NCBI RefSeq assembly: GCF_000626635.1
Contig: NZ_CP007451.1
Coordinates: forward strand, 1,364,001-1,428,000
DNA from: Draconibacterium orientale
GTDB taxonomy: Bacteria; Bacteroidota; Bacteroidia; Bacteroidales; Prolixibacteraceae
DNA length: 64,000 nt
Direction of reading: 5' to 3'
The notes beneath the pieces are model-generated. The model was not told the DNA's origin, did not search any database, and saw nothing but the letters and a program-made list of their open reading frames with translations. Below are positions 15,335 through 25,069 of the stretch, piece by piece. Both the position numbers and the translations under genes were made by a program. The first letter of the stretch is position 1; every line of letters starts with the position of its first letter.

Positions 15335-18300
15335 TCAGATCACCAATAATTTCCCTGATTTTGAAGCAATTACTCCTTCGTTGTTTTTCAGAAAAACCTG
15401 ATATACATAAACACCCTGTGTTAGCGGAATTTTTGATTCTGAGATATCCCAGCGCACCGGGTTACTGGTGCTTCCGTTCGAACTGATCTCTGTTTCAAAC
15501 TGATCGACCAGCTTGCCGTTGATGTTATAAATATCGAAAACCGCCGCAAAGCTTTCGCCTGCCTGGTTGTGCTCGATTACAAAATAGGTATAATCCTTTA
15601 TCGGATTCGGGTAATTGCTTACCTTATTAATGATAAAGTCGCCGGTAACTTCAAACTCAATTTCCACTTCGGATGAGTTATTGGCAACATCCCAGGCTTT
15701 TAACGACAGCGTGTGCTTTCCAACCGCCAAATCGTTTAACGGATACTGCAATGAGCCACTTGTATAGTCATCCTTTTCGGCCTGATAATAATTGTTCAGC
15801 ACATAAACTTTTGAATAATCGTTGTCGATTACCGCTGTAATATCGTGTCCAATTCCGGTACCAACCGTATTAATGCCGTTTTCATCTGACAAATAAGCCA
15901 GCAATGTCGGGTTCTTTCCGGTTTTATCGCCCGACTGAAAATCTTCCGAATCCAGGAAAAGCAGAATCTCAGGTCCGCTGTTATCTGTACTATTCGAGCC
16001 TTCGCCACCCATACTAAAATTTGTAAAGGCACCGTGCGCATCTTCTTCGCCATTTTGGGCGTAATACATTATTTTCCCCGAGCCAATTTTATACGAAATG
16101 TCTTTTGGCACAACAAAACTAAAGCTGAAATTTCCGTTGGTAACAGTGGTTGTTCCCGAGTAGATAATGTTATTCTGCACCTGGAAAGTCAACGGCCGGT
16201 TATCATCACCATTTCCAAGTGTTGTTATATCCATTTCCTTATCGTAAACCGTGTGCGTTATCTCGCCGTTAAAATCATCAATCCGGTTACCGAAATAATC
16301 GGCCACATAACCATCGATGGTAATTTTTTCGAGCGTGCCAATCGTATCGGGGCTACTGGTTGCATCCTGTCCATTTATTGATGTGGTTACCACCTGGTAT
16401 TTCGGGTATGAAAGTTTTAATGCCGGATCGGCCAGTAACGAAAAGTTGCGTTTGTTAATTCCGTTGGACAGATTTGACTTGGCAAGGCGCATTACATCTC
16501 CCATACGGTAATGCTCACCGTTTTCGTCTTTGGCAAAAATATAGCGATAAAAACTACGGCTCAGCATAAAATTCGCTCCTGAGGTTACCACGCGTGTGGT
16601 AGAAAACAGCCCGATACCTCCGCCATTTGGATTCATCAGTACTTCCTCTCCGGCCGAGGTTTCATCAGCATCAAACCGGCTGAACTCGCAGGTAGCAGTT
16701 ACAAAGATTGGTAACTGGTTTCGGTTCGACCACGAATTAATGTCTCCCTTCTCCAATACGTGCTCGTGCGCCAAAAAACTATTGTTGGCATGTCCGATAT
16801 AATTCAAAATCAGCACCCCTTTTTCTACCCTTTCGTTTATTGCGGCATTTACATCCGGATATCGTTCACCCGCGGGTGTAACATCTTCGGCATAAGCATC
16901 AAAATATATTTTATCGGTAATAAATTCTCCGTGATTACTGTTTAGCGAATCGGCAATTTGCTCCGACTGACGCATATGAATTCCGGTATCGCCATCGTCT
17001 CCGATCACACACACCACATTCCGCCAGTCGCCCAAAGCTTCCGGTTCATAATAACGTTTAATTTTATCCACCACCAGCTGCGCCTGGTAAGCCGTTGATG
17101 CAGGAATTCGTCCGATCCCCAAATCGATGGAACCATTTGATAAGCTTTCCCCGGCATCGAGCATTACAAAATAATCGTCGCTTACGTATGAGTTTAACGG
17201 ATCCAACGAGTTCGAAGATTGATAAGTTGGGATAAAGTTTAGTCCGCTTCCCATGATGTTTCGGTTATCGTAACTACCATCGCCAAAAAGCAATACATAT
17301 TTTAAAGTATTCCCCCGATCGTAAATCATTTTTATAAAATTCCTTATTCCGGTGGCGCTTTTACTTCCCGAGCTGAACTCGTTATAAACATCATTTACAT
17401 TAACCACTTCCACGCTCATTCCATCCTGCATACGATGAAAATCGGCCAGCTCTTGGGCAGAGCTCATAAAATTCGGGTGCGAGATAATCAAAAATTCCGG
17501 TGTATTTATGGCGTGTAAATTCTGGTTCTCAACTTCTTCAACAAATGCCGGCTCAGGGAAACTGCCTGTAGTATTGAATACCACATATTCCTTCAACTCC
17601 GAAGCTTCCTGTTTAAATCGCAAGCCGGTACCATTTAACACCGCATTAATTTCTTTTGTATTGTTAACATCTGAAACGTCCAGAACTTTAGTAGCATCTC
17701 CAGCATTGGCAATCTGAAACTCAACAACATTCCCGGCCCCTACAGATTTCGAATCGCGAAAAAATAAAGGTGCGTCACCCACAGTAATGTTTCGTCGGTA
17801 GTTCAGTTCCAGATAATCGAGCCAGGCTTCGGCACTGCTGTTCGATGCATTGTAGGTTACCCAAATTTCCTGCCCGCCTTCCGCTAAATCAACATCCATT
17901 GTTGTGGTTTCCGAATCGGCATAAATACCGTAAGTTTCATCGGTGTCAACGCTTCTGAATGGCACAGTTCCGGCTTCTGTTCCTTCGGCGGCAACCGAAA
18001 AATGCGACGACCGAAACGAGCGCGCAGCACCGCTAACTGTTAATTGGGCTGAAACTACTTCTGCCGGATCAGTAATTGTAAAAGTGTAGGTTTTTGATCC
18101 GCCATTTGTAAACCGGTCGCCATACCACCGTTTCCCCGAACCCAATTCCAGCAAGTTGTATTTTTCATGCTCTATCAGTTCAAGGCAATCAAACGTTGAA
18201 GTTGAATGGGTGATTTCACCAGAAAAATTATCGAGTGTTTCGGGCTGTTTAGGTATTCCCGTATTTCCCAAAAAGAAATATCCCTGGGTAGTATATTCAT

Positions 18301-19066
18301 TCGAATGATGCGTAAACTCTCCTGAAGTGCTTACATCCCATTCGGTAATTCCGGGTGCATAAAAAAACAAACATTCTTCGCCATTATTATTGGCTGTCCA
18401 CGCGGCGCACTCTTCCAAATCATCGTAATCAATCTCACCGGGGTCTTCCGACTGCATTTTTCCTCCGCTTCCAAATACGCCAACTTGCGCAGGATCTGAA
18501 AATCCCCAATCATTTAATGTCGAATATGGTATTTTATAAATCCCCTTTCCTATGGTCCGGATTTTTACCCAGTCGCCCGTTGCCAACACCGATTCTGATT
18601 TCCAATTTATAGCCTGAACCGATTTTTTATAAACATCGGGTGCAGCGCGTAATGCAAAACTTTTTAACCGGTAAATTTTACCATTCTCTTCTTTTAGCGG
18701 AATGATCTGAAGTTCTATTTTCTTTTCGTTCCCCGACTGCAAAACAGATGTAGTAACTTGCAGTTCTGAAGGAATTTCAACAGCTAATAGTTGCTTAATA
18801 CTATCGCTCACCTCTTCAAAAACAAGATTATCGATATTAAACCGAAGTACTTTATTTGGATTATCGAGCGGATAAAGCCGGGTATAAACAGGCAAAGCCA
18901 GATGCGCCAGGTTGCCCGACAGATCAGTATTCTCGAAAAATTCCAACACCTCCCCATTGTGGCTACCCGGATTTTCCTGCCAGTTGAGTACAATAATCTC
19001 GTTATGCACATCGCTAACAGCAAATCCAAGCAAAAAAACAACTAACAGGAGTAGATATTTATACAT
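15335..19066 (-). CDS. porU: Type IX secretion C25-family sortase PorU
   Basis: A 1243-aa gingipain-type (C25) protein. After a signal peptide (about 1-18) come beta-rich N-terminal domains (to about 520), the C25 domain (about 520-880) and a C-terminal region with Ig-like sheets. Catalytic residues are visible: H759 in LNYIGHANN and C793 in VTATCEFSRFD. PorU removes the C-terminal signal of T9SS cargo and links the protein to A-type LPS or another anchor at the cell surface. The end of the protein (NKVSNYPNPIKDYTYF and WDISESKIPLTQGVYVY) has the look of a type-A sorting domain. It is divergent from gldJ and upstream of porV. Confidence 0.94.
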   Translation of the reverse strand: MYKYLLLLVVFLLGFAVSDVHNEIIVLNWQENPGSHNGEVLEFFENTDLSGNLAHLALPVYTRLYPLDNPNKVLRFNIDNLVFEEVSDSIKQLLAVEIPSELQVTTSVLQSGNEKKIELQIIPLKEENGKIYRLKSFALRAAPDVYKKSVQAINWKSESVLATGDWVKIRTIGKGIYKIPYSTLNDWGFSDPAQVGVFGSGGKMQSEDPGEIDYDDLEECAAWTANNNGEECLFFYAPGITEWDVSTSGEFTHHSNEYTTQGYFFLGNTGIPKQPETLDNFSGEITHSTSTFDCLELIEHEKYNLLELGSGKRWYGDRFTNGGSKTYTFTITDPAEVVSAQLTVSGAARSFRSSHFSVAAEGTEAGTVPFRSVDTDETYGIYADSETTTMDVDLAEGGQEIWVTYNASNSSAEAWLDYLELNYRRNITVGDAPLFFRDSKSVGAGNVVEFQIANAGDATKVLDVSDVNNTKEINAVLNGTGLRFKQEASELKEYVVFNTTGSFPEPAFVEEVENQNLHAINTPEFLIISHPNFMSSAQELADFHRMQDGMSVEVVNVNDVYNEFSSGSKSATGIRNFIKMIYDRGNTLKYVLLFGDGSYDNRNIMGSGLNFIPTYQSSNSLDPLNSYVSDDYFVMLDAGESLSNGSIDLGIGRIPASTAYQAQLVVDKIKRYYEPEALGDWRNVVCVIGDDGDTGIHMRQSEQIADSLNSNHGEFITDKIYFDAYAEDVTPAGERYPDVNAAINERVEKGVLILNYIGHANNSFLAHEHVLEKGDINSWSNRNQLPIFVTATCEFSRFDADETSAGEEVLMNPNGGGIGLFSTTRVVTSGANFMLSRSFYRYIFAKDENGEHYRMGDVMRLAKSNLSNGINKRNFSLLADPALKLSYPKYQVVTTSINGQDATSSPDTIGTLEKITIDGYVADYFGNRIDDFNGEITHTVYDKEMDITTLGNGDDNRPLTFQVQNNIIYSGTTTVTNGNFSFSFVVPKDISYKIGSGKIMYYAQNGEEDAHGAFTNFSMGGEGSNSTDNSGPEILLFLDSEDFQSGDKTGKNPTLLAYLSDENGINTVGTGIGHDITAVIDNDYSKVYVLNNYYQAEKDDYTSGSLQYPLNDLAVGKHTLSLKAWDVANNSSEVEIEFEVTGDFIINKVSNYPNPIKDYTYFVIEHNQAGESFAAVFDIYNINGKLVDQFETEISSNGSTSNPVRWDISESKIPLTQGVYVYQVFLKNNEGVIASKSGKLLVI

Positions 19067-19238
19067 AAAATTCGGTCAATAATGTAAGCATGTTAACGGC
19101 TACCGTGTACAAATATTGCAAACAAAGCAGCAAACCACCACGGATTAAGGCCTAATGATGCCAAAGATATTAACATCCTTATTAAATCAAGAATAAAATA
19201 ATTGAAAAGGCTGAACAATAAGAATTGAACAAATTAGT

Positions 19239-19246
19239 TATATTTG
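19239..19246 (+). promoter_or_regulatory. Promoter -7 element (TATATTTG) for gldJ
   Basis: An exact TAnnTTTG match. Transcription would begin near 19251, which rules out in-frame starts before that point and favours the ATG at 19273 (or a leaderless ATG at 19252). Confidence 0.65.
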
Positions 19247-19272
19247 TGTCGATGAGAAAATTTATACAAACA

Positions 19273-20727
19273 ATGAATTTTAAAAGATTAAAACCATTCG
19301 TTTTTATTGCCTTGGCCGCATTCGTTTCCGGATGTGGATTATTCGGAATAGGAGGTAAAGGAGATTCATCACGAACTACTGGTTGGGAATACAATGCTGA
19401 AGAGACCGGAAATATTCCAAATATTTCGGGTTACGAGCAGGAAGCCGGACCGGGTTTAGTTTTTGTTCAGGGTGGTACGTTTACAATGGGTCGTGTTGAA
19501 CAGGACGTAATGTACCGCAACGACAATTATCCCCGAAGAGTTACTGTAGCTTCATTTTACATGGACGAAACAGAAGTTTCAAATCAGGACTATCGTGAAT
19601 TTACACACTGGACCGGTCGTGTTTACCCCGGTGATGTAGAAAAAATGAAGGCTATTACACCCGACTCAAGTGTTTGGCGTAAAGATTTAGCCTACAACGA
19701 GCCTTATGTAAATAACTATTTCCGTCATCCGGCCTATTCAGAATATCCGGTAGTTGGTGTAACATGGGAACAGGCAGAAGCTTATTGTGCCTGGCGTACC
19801 GACAGGGTAAACGAACAAATATTAGTAGATAAAGGCATTATTACACACGACAATACCCAATCGGGAGAAAACGTTTATACAACAGATACTTATTTAACAG
19901 GCATATACCAGGGAACAGAAGGTGACAAACCTGTTGAAAATCCTGACGGAACAACACGTCGCCCAAAATGGGAAGATGGTATTATGCTCCCGAATTACCG
20001 CCTGCCAACTGAAGCAGAGTGGGAATATGCAGCCTACGGTTTAATTGGTAATACCGATGGCGAATTACTTACCGACCGAAAACTGTATCCGTGGAACGGT
20101 TCGTACCTTCGCCAGGATAAGAAAAAAGAAAAAGGCCGTTTGAAAGCCAACTTTGTTCGCGGACGTGGTGACATGATGGGTATGGCTGGAGCACTGAATG
20201 ACAACGCCGATATTGCGGCACCGGTTTTCTCATACGAACCTAACGATTACAACTTATATTGTATGTCGGGTAACGTTAATGAATGGGTAGCCGACGTTTA
20301 CCGTCCAATGTCGTTAAACGATGTGGAAGAGTTTAACCCTTTCCGCGGTAACGTAATTACAGAATACCGTCGCGACCAAAACGGTCAACTTATGAGAGAC
20401 CAATATGGTGAGTTAATAAAAGATACAATTGCCGGAATGGACTATCGAAATGTTTTAGACGGTGATCCTAAGTCTCAGATTGTTGAAGGTGACACCTGGA
20501 TTGGTAACGACACAGAAACAGAAGGTATGTATATTCAGGATGACAGGCCAGGTGCTTTCTCATCTTTAATTACTGATGAAGTTCGCGTTTACAAAGGCGG
20601 ATCGTGGCAAGATCGCCCATATTGGCTGGTTCCCGGAACACGCCGCTACCTAGAGCAAACGAAGGCTCAGAACGATCTTGGATTCCGTTGTGCAATGACA
20701 AGAGTTGGAAGCCCTGAAGGTTTCTAA
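19273..20727 (+). CDS. gldJ: Gliding/T9SS lipoprotein GldJ (FGE-sulfatase fold)
   Basis: A 484-aa lipoprotein: a basic start, a hydrophobic core and VSGC at the lipidation site, then a formylglycine-generating-enzyme-like domain (FVQGGTFTMGR, DETEVSNQDYREF, RLPTEAEWEYAA, SGNVNEWVADVY, GFRCAM). GldJ stabilises the T9SS/gliding motor ring and lacks sulfatase-modifying function. I choose ATG 19273 (MNFKRLKPF) because the promoter element at 19239-19246 lies upstream of it; ATG 19252 is possible. GldK has the same fold but sits with gldLMN; here the porU-porV side and murF behind match the gldJ locus of Flavobacterium. Confidence 0.92.
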   Translation: MNFKRLKPFVFIALAAFVSGCGLFGIGGKGDSSRTTGWEYNAEETGNIPNISGYEQEAGPGLVFVQGGTFTMGRVEQDVMYRNDNYPRRVTVASFYMDETEVSNQDYREFTHWTGRVYPGDVEKMKAITPDSSVWRKDLAYNEPYVNNYFRHPAYSEYPVVGVTWEQAEAYCAWRTDRVNEQILVDKGIITHDNTQSGENVYTTDTYLTGIYQGTEGDKPVENPDGTTRRPKWEDGIMLPNYRLPTEAEWEYAAYGLIGNTDGELLTDRKLYPWNGSYLRQDKKKEKGRLKANFVRGRGDMMGMAGALNDNADIAAPVFSYEPNDYNLYCMSGNVNEWVADVYRPMSLNDVEEFNPFRGNVITEYRRDQNGQLMRDQYGELIKDTIAGMDYRNVLDGDPKSQIVEGDTWIGNDTETEGMYIQDDRPGAFSSLITDEVRVYKGGSWQDRPYWLVPGTRRYLEQTKAQNDLGFRCAMTRVGSPEGF

Positions 20728-20748
20728 ATCATAAAAATATTCTCAGAA

Positions 20749-20777
20749 AAGCTTCGTACAACTGCGGAGCTTTTTTT
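20749..20777 (+). terminator. Terminator after gldJ
   Basis: AAGCTTCG pairs with CGGAGCTT (one G-T wobble) around an 8-nt loop, followed by a T7 run, 22 bases after the gldJ stop. The T-run lies about where the -33 region of the murF promoter would be. Confidence 0.75.
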
Positions 20778-20793
20778 ATGCCAAATTGAATCG

Positions 20794-20801
20794 TATTTTT
20801 G
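20794..20801 (+). promoter_or_regulatory. Promoter -7 element (TATTTTTG) immediately before murF
   Basis: An exact TAnnTTTG match ends only 4 bases before the murF ATG (20806). The predicted transcription start therefore falls on or next to the start codon, suggesting a leaderless mRNA. Confidence 0.55.
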
Positions 20802-20805
20802 CGTT

Positions 20806-22101
20806 ATGACAAGTATTGAAACTATCTACAGTTGTTTTCTAAAATCAACACAAGTATCTACCGATAGCCGCAAAATTGAAAATGGCTGTATTTTTTTCGC
20901 CTTAAAAGGTGCCAATTTCAATGGCAATAAATATGCCCACGATGCCCTGAAAAAAGGAGCAGCATATGCCGTTGTTGATGAAGCAGAATACGCTACCAAT
21001 GACAAAATTCTGCTGGTAGAAGATGTTTTAACCGCATTACAACAACTGGCTTATCATCACCGAAAACAACTAAAATTACCCATACTTGCCATTACAGGAA
21101 CCAACGGAAAAACAACCACAAAAGAGTTGATCTCAACCGTGCTTGCTAAAAAATTCAGAGTTAGCTTTACCCAGGGGAATTTAAACAACCATATAGGAGT
21201 TCCGTTAACGCTGCTTTCAATGAATAAAAACACCGAATTTGGCGTGGTGGAAATGGGAGCCAATCATCCCGGTGAAATTGCCGATTTGTGTAAAATTGCC
21301 GATCCTGATTTTGGAATTATCACCAATATTGGCCGGGCACACCTCGAGGGTTTTGGTTCGTTTGAAGGTGTAATAAAAACCAAAGGCGAATTGTACGATT
21401 ATCTCGGCAAAAAGAATGGAGTTGTTTTTTACAATGCCGATAATAAATTACTTGAGGAACTTGGAGCAGAACTTCCCAAACGTATTTCTTACGGCAAAGA
21501 AAATGCGTCGTTTACCGGAGAAACCATCCAGAGTCCACCGTTTATTCATGTAAAAGCCAACTTTAAAAAGGGCGTGCTTTACCTGAACAGCAATTTAATT
21601 GGCGATTTTAATTTCGAAAATATTTTGGCAGCTGCCTGCATCGCAAATTATTTTGATGTTGATCCCTTAAAAATTCAGCAAGCAATTAAAGAATACCACC
21701 CCACCAACAATCGTTCGCAGTTAATAAACAAAGGCGAAATAAAAATTATAATGGACGCCTACAATGCCAATCCCACAAGTATGGCAGCATCCATCGTAAG
21801 TTTTCTGGAGAATCTGAAAGGCGACAAATACCTTATTCTTGGCGACATGCTTGAGCTTGGAGAATATTCAGAGGAAGAACATACTAAAATCGTTGAGTTG
21901 ATTCCCGAAGATTTGAAAAGCAGCACTTTTTTGGTGGGTAACGAATTCTCGAAAGTCAACACCGGGGAAAGCATAAAATCCTTTATTCATGTTGACGACT
22001 TATGTACTTACCTTAAAAATAAGCCCATAAAAAACGGGAACATTTTAATAAAAGGTTCCCGTGGTATTCAGCTTGAAAAAGTACTTGATCTTCTTAATTA
22101 G
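20806..22101 (+). CDS. murF: UDP-N-acetylmuramoyl-tripeptide--D-alanyl-D-alanine ligase
   Basis: A 431-aa Mur ligase of the MurF type, adding D-Ala-D-Ala to UDP-MurNAc-tripeptide in the cytoplasm. The N-terminal domain binds the UDP end (STDSRKIENGCIFFALKG), the ATP P-loop is ITGTNGKTTTKEL (about 101-113), and the central signature VVEMGANHPGEIA and C-terminal DAYNANPTSM follow. Length is normal. It lies directly after gldJ, as in Flavobacterium, but behind its own terminator and promoter. The last 8 bases overlap the end of the convergent thioredoxin gene. Confidence 0.96.
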   Translation: MTSIETIYSCFLKSTQVSTDSRKIENGCIFFALKGANFNGNKYAHDALKKGAAYAVVDEAEYATNDKILLVEDVLTALQQLAYHHRKQLKLPILAITGTNGKTTTKELISTVLAKKFRVSFTQGNLNNHIGVPLTLLSMNKNTEFGVVEMGANHPGEIADLCKIADPDFGIITNIGRAHLEGFGSFEGVIKTKGELYDYLGKKNGVVFYNADNKLLEELGAELPKRISYGKENASFTGETIQSPPFIHVKANFKKGVLYLNSNLIGDFNFENILAAACIANYFDVDPLKIQQAIKEYHPTNNRSQLINKGEIKIIMDAYNANPTSMAASIVSFLENLKGDKYLILGDMLELGEYSEEEHTKIVELIPEDLKSSTFLVGNEFSKVNTGESIKSFIHVDDLCTYLKNKPIKNGNILIKGSRGIQLEKVLDLLN

Positions 22102-22465
22102 CCTGAGGTTTTTCAACTTTCAGCACGTCAGAAATTGCTTTTTCGAAAGTTTGTTTCGGAAGTGCTCCCATTGCCATTTGTGGTTGTCCGTCTTGCGGCA
22201 CAAACAGTAACGACGGGATACTTTGCACACCAAACATTCCGGCTAATTCCTGTTGCTCTTCAGTGTTCACTTTGTAGATTACGATACTGTCGCCATACTC
22301 CGATTGCAACTCTTCCAAAACGGGCGCTACCATTTTACATGGGCCACACCAATCGGCGTAAAAGTCAATCAAACATGGCTTCTCGCCTTCGTATTTCCAC
22401 TCTTTATTTGTTTCAAAATTGAAAACTTTCTCTTTAAATGTTTCTTTCGTTAAATGTTCCAACAT
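22094..22465 (-). CDS. trxA: Thioredoxin
   Basis: A 123-aa classical thioredoxin without signal peptide, active site C40-G-P-C43 in DFYADWCGPCKM, cis-Pro in VQSIPSLLFVPQDG, and an N-terminal extension of about 17 residues compared with E. coli TrxA. It reduces protein disulfides in the cytosol. Convergent with murF, overlapping it by 8 bases. Confidence 0.93.
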   Translation of the reverse strand: MLEHLTKETFKEKVFNFETNKEWKYEGEKPCLIDFYADWCGPCKMVAPVLEELQSEYGDSIVIYKVNTEEQQELAGMFGVQSIPSLLFVPQDGQPQMAMGALPKQTFEKAISDVLKVEKPQAN

Positions 22466-22575
22466 GATTTTATATTTTCAGTATTTATATATCTATTTAT
22501 TTCGATATTTACATGTCAAAGATAATACCAAATTTTGAAATCCCAAGTTACTACTTAATTTCAACTAAATAATTG

Positions 22576-22583
22576 TAATTTTG
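22576..22583 (+). promoter_or_regulatory. Promoter -7 element (TAATTTTG) for the CCA-type nucleotidyltransferase
   Basis: An exact TAnnTTTG match about 57 bases before the chosen ATG at 22640. Confidence 0.55.
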
Positions 22584-22639
22584 TCACGATTTTTACCAAA
22601 GTGGCAGATTTGTCCATTTTGAAATACGATTTTTGTCAG

Positions 22640-24049
22640 ATGAATAGCAAGCTAAAAGAGAAGATTTTCAAAGATATACAGGCAGTTGCCGACCGTGCTG
22701 AAACAGAAACTTATGTAATTGGAGGATATGTACGCGATCTGTATCTCGAACGCCCATCAAAAGATATCGACATTGTCACCATTGGCAGTGGCATCGATTT
22801 CGCCAACGAAGTGGCCAAAAATTTAAAGCCGCGCCCACGAGTTAATGTATTTAAAAACTTCGGCACAGCCATGTTAAAATACAAAGACCTGGAGATTGAA
22901 TTTGTAGGTGCCCGCAAGGAGTCGTACCAACGCAACTCGCGCAAACCGATTGTGGAAGACGGCACGCTGGAAGACGATCAGAACCGCCGCGATTTTACCA
23001 TCAACGCCATGGCTTTTCGCTTAAACGGCGATCGTTTTGGCGAACTAGTCGATCCGTTTAACGGAATGGATGATTTGAATAACAAGATCATTCGCACTCC
23101 GCTCGATCCTGATGTGACTTTCTCCGACGATCCCTTGCGCATTATGCGTGCCATTCGTTTTGCCACTCAGCTCGATTTTGAAATTGAGAATGAAACGCTA
23201 AAAGCAATTACCAGAAATAAAGACCGTATTAAAATCGTTTCTGCCGAGCGCATAATCGAAGAGCTGAATAAAATTATTATGGCTCCGAAACCGTCAAAAG
23301 GGTTTCGATTATTGGAAGAAACCGGTTTGCTGGCAATAATTTTCCCCGAATTGCAGCATATGAAAGGCGTTGAAAGAGTAAACGGCATCGGCCATAAAGA
23401 CAATTTCTACCATACCATTGAGGTGCTCGACCGTTTGGTGCCCAACTCCGATAATCTGTGGTTACGCTGGTCGGCTTTATTGCACGACATTGCCAAACCC
23501 AGAACAAAACGTTTTGTTGAAGGCCTGGGCTGGACTTTTCACGCGCATAATTTTATTGGTGTAAAGATGATTCCCAAGATTTTTAAACGCATGAAACTGC
23601 CCCTGAATGAAAAGATGAAATACGTTCAGAAAATGGTAGGCCTGCACATGCGGCCAATTGTACTGTCGGAAGATATTGTAACCGACTCGGCAGTGCGGCG
23701 CCTGCTTTTTGAGGCCGGTGATGACATTGATGATTTAATGACACTTTGCGAGGCCGATATCACATCGAAGAATCCGGAGAAGGTAAAACGCTACATGAAA
23801 AACTTCAAAGTGGTTCGGCAAAAGTTAAAGGAAATTGAAGAGAAAGATGCGGTTCGTAATTTCCAGCCTCCGGTTGACGGCGACCTTATAATGAAAACTT
23901 TCGACTTGTCGCCATGTCGCGAAGTTGGCCTGCTGAAAGATGCCATTAAAGAAGCTATTTTAGATGGCGAGATTCATAATAATTTCGAGGAAGCGTTTGC
24001 TTTTATGATGAAAAAAGCAGAAGAAATGGGGCTGAAAGCAAAAGATTAA
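22640..24049 (+). CDS. CCA tRNA nucleotidyltransferase / poly(A) polymerase family with HD domain
   Basis: A 469-aa protein. The class II nucleotidyltransferase head has [19 protein letters not shown] (about 28-46) with the metal-binding DxD, and [11 protein letters not shown] (about 117-127); the C-terminal half has an HD phosphohydrolase motif in [16 protein letters not shown] (about 274-289). It adds or repairs the CCA end of tRNA. The start ATG 22640 ([12 protein letters not shown]) matches family N-termini; a GTG at 22601 in frame would add 13 unrelated residues. Ends 4 bases into the convergent endonuclease-family gene. Confidence 0.94.
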   Translation: MNSKLKEKIFKDIQAVADRAETETYVIGGYVRDLYLERPSKDIDIVTIGSGIDFANEVAKNLKPRPRVNVFKNFGTAMLKYKDLEIEFVGARKESYQRNSRKPIVEDGTLEDDQNRRDFTINAMAFRLNGDRFGELVDPFNGMDDLNNKIIRTPLDPDVTFSDDPLRIMRAIRFATQLDFEIENETLKAITRNKDRIKIVSAERIIEELNKIIMAPKPSKGFRLLEETGLLAIIFPELQHMKGVERVNGIGHKDNFYHTIEVLDRLVPNSDNLWLRWSALLHDIAKPRTKRFVEGLGWTFHAHNFIGVKMIPKIFKRMKLPLNEKMKYVQKMVGLHMRPIVLSEDIVTDSAVRRLLFEAGDDIDDLMTLCEADITSKNPEKVKRYMKNFKVVRQKLKEIEEKDAVRNFQPPVDGDLIMKTFDLSPCREVGLLKDAIKEAILDGEIHNNFEEAFAFMMKKAEEMGLKAKD

Positions 24050-25068
24050 TCCACCTGCAAGTTTAACAGAACCGGCAAATGGTCGCTAAATCCGCCATTG
24101 TAGCGGTAGCCCGTGTAAGTACGATGCAACTTGCGGCCACCACGCGTCTCATCAAGCTCGAATAAAAAGGGCAATTTGCAAATTGTTGCATTTTCAGGGT
24201 AGGTTCTTAACCCATTCGTTGCGAACAGTAAACCCGGCGAAACAATAATCTGGTCGAAAACAAACCATTGTCCCTGGTACTTTAAAGTCCCCTCCTCTTG
24301 CTTTGTCCAGGGCAACGAGAGATTGAATAACCCAGCAGATTCGTGTTTTATAGGATCTTCGGCACCGAGACCCTGCGATATGCTTTCGTCGTTGGGCTGA
24401 TCGTTAAAATCGCCCACAATTACCACTTTTGCCTTTTCATTTTTTTGGACAATTTTTTCGTATTTCGATAAAAGTAAACGCGCTGCTTGCTGACGTGCCG
24501 GTCGTGTTTTCAACAAACCCGAATAACGCGATGGCCAATGATTTACAAACACATGAATAGAATCTCCACCACTTACAGTTCCAAGAACATAAAGAATTTC
24601 CCGACTTCTACGAATGCCGGCATTTTTATCTTCCAGCGGATAATAGGTGTAATCGAGCGGATAAAAGGTTTCGGAATTATATACCAGCGCCACATCAATA
24701 CCTCGCGGATCAGGACTCTCTTTGTGGATAATTTTGTAAGGCGTAGTTTTTAGCGGCGTATCTTTGGTAAGCTTTTCCAGCACATAACGGTTCTCGATTT
24801 CTGCCAAAGCAATTAAATCGGGCATTTGCCAACCACCTGCATTCAAAATTACTTTCGAGATATTATTGATTTTCTTTTCAAAACGTTTGCGGGTCCAGTG
24901 ACGCTCGCCTGCTGGCGTAAATTCATCATCGGCAGTTAACGAATCGTTTCGCACATCAAACAGGTTTTCTACATTGTAAAAGAGTATTGAGTATTCGGCA
25001 CCATTATTTTGTGCATTGCTTTTTGCAATGAGCAGAATCAGGGATAAACAAAAAAGGAAGTATTTCAT
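24046..25068 (-). CDS. Secreted endonuclease/exonuclease/phosphatase family protein
   Basis: A 340-aa protein with signal peptide [20 protein letters not shown] and an EEP fold: [10 protein letters not shown] at the N-terminus, ALAEIENR (catalytic Glu), [22 protein letters not shown] and C-terminal FSDHLPVLL. The family includes secreted nucleases and phosphodiesterases; the substrate is unknown. The start is the ATG 25068, 1 base after the stop of the beta-helix lipoprotein gene, with which it is cotranscribed; upstream in-frame starts would lie inside that gene and precede the signal peptide. Confidence 0.88.
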   Translation of the reverse strand: MKYFLFCLSLILLIAKSNAQNNGAEYSILFYNVENLFDVRNDSLTADDEFTPAGERHWTRKRFEKKINNISKVILNAGGWQMPDLIALAEIENRYVLEKLTKDTPLKTTPYKIIHKESPDPRGIDVALVYNSETFYPLDYTYYPLEDKNAGIRRSREILYVLGTVSGGDSIHVFVNHWPSRYSGLLKTRPARQQAARLLLSKYEKIVQKNEKAKVVIVGDFNDQPNDESISQGLGAEDPIKHESAGLFNLSLPWTKQEEGTLKYQGQWFVFDQIIVSPGLLFATNGLRTYPENATICKLPFLFELDETRGGRKLHRTYTGYRYNGGFSDHLPVLLNLQVD

Positions 25069-25069
25069 T

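Noticed and set aside
19273-20727. Sulfatase-modifying enzyme or GldK
   Set aside because: The locus beside porU-porV and murF matches gldJ; gldK is expected with gldLMN.
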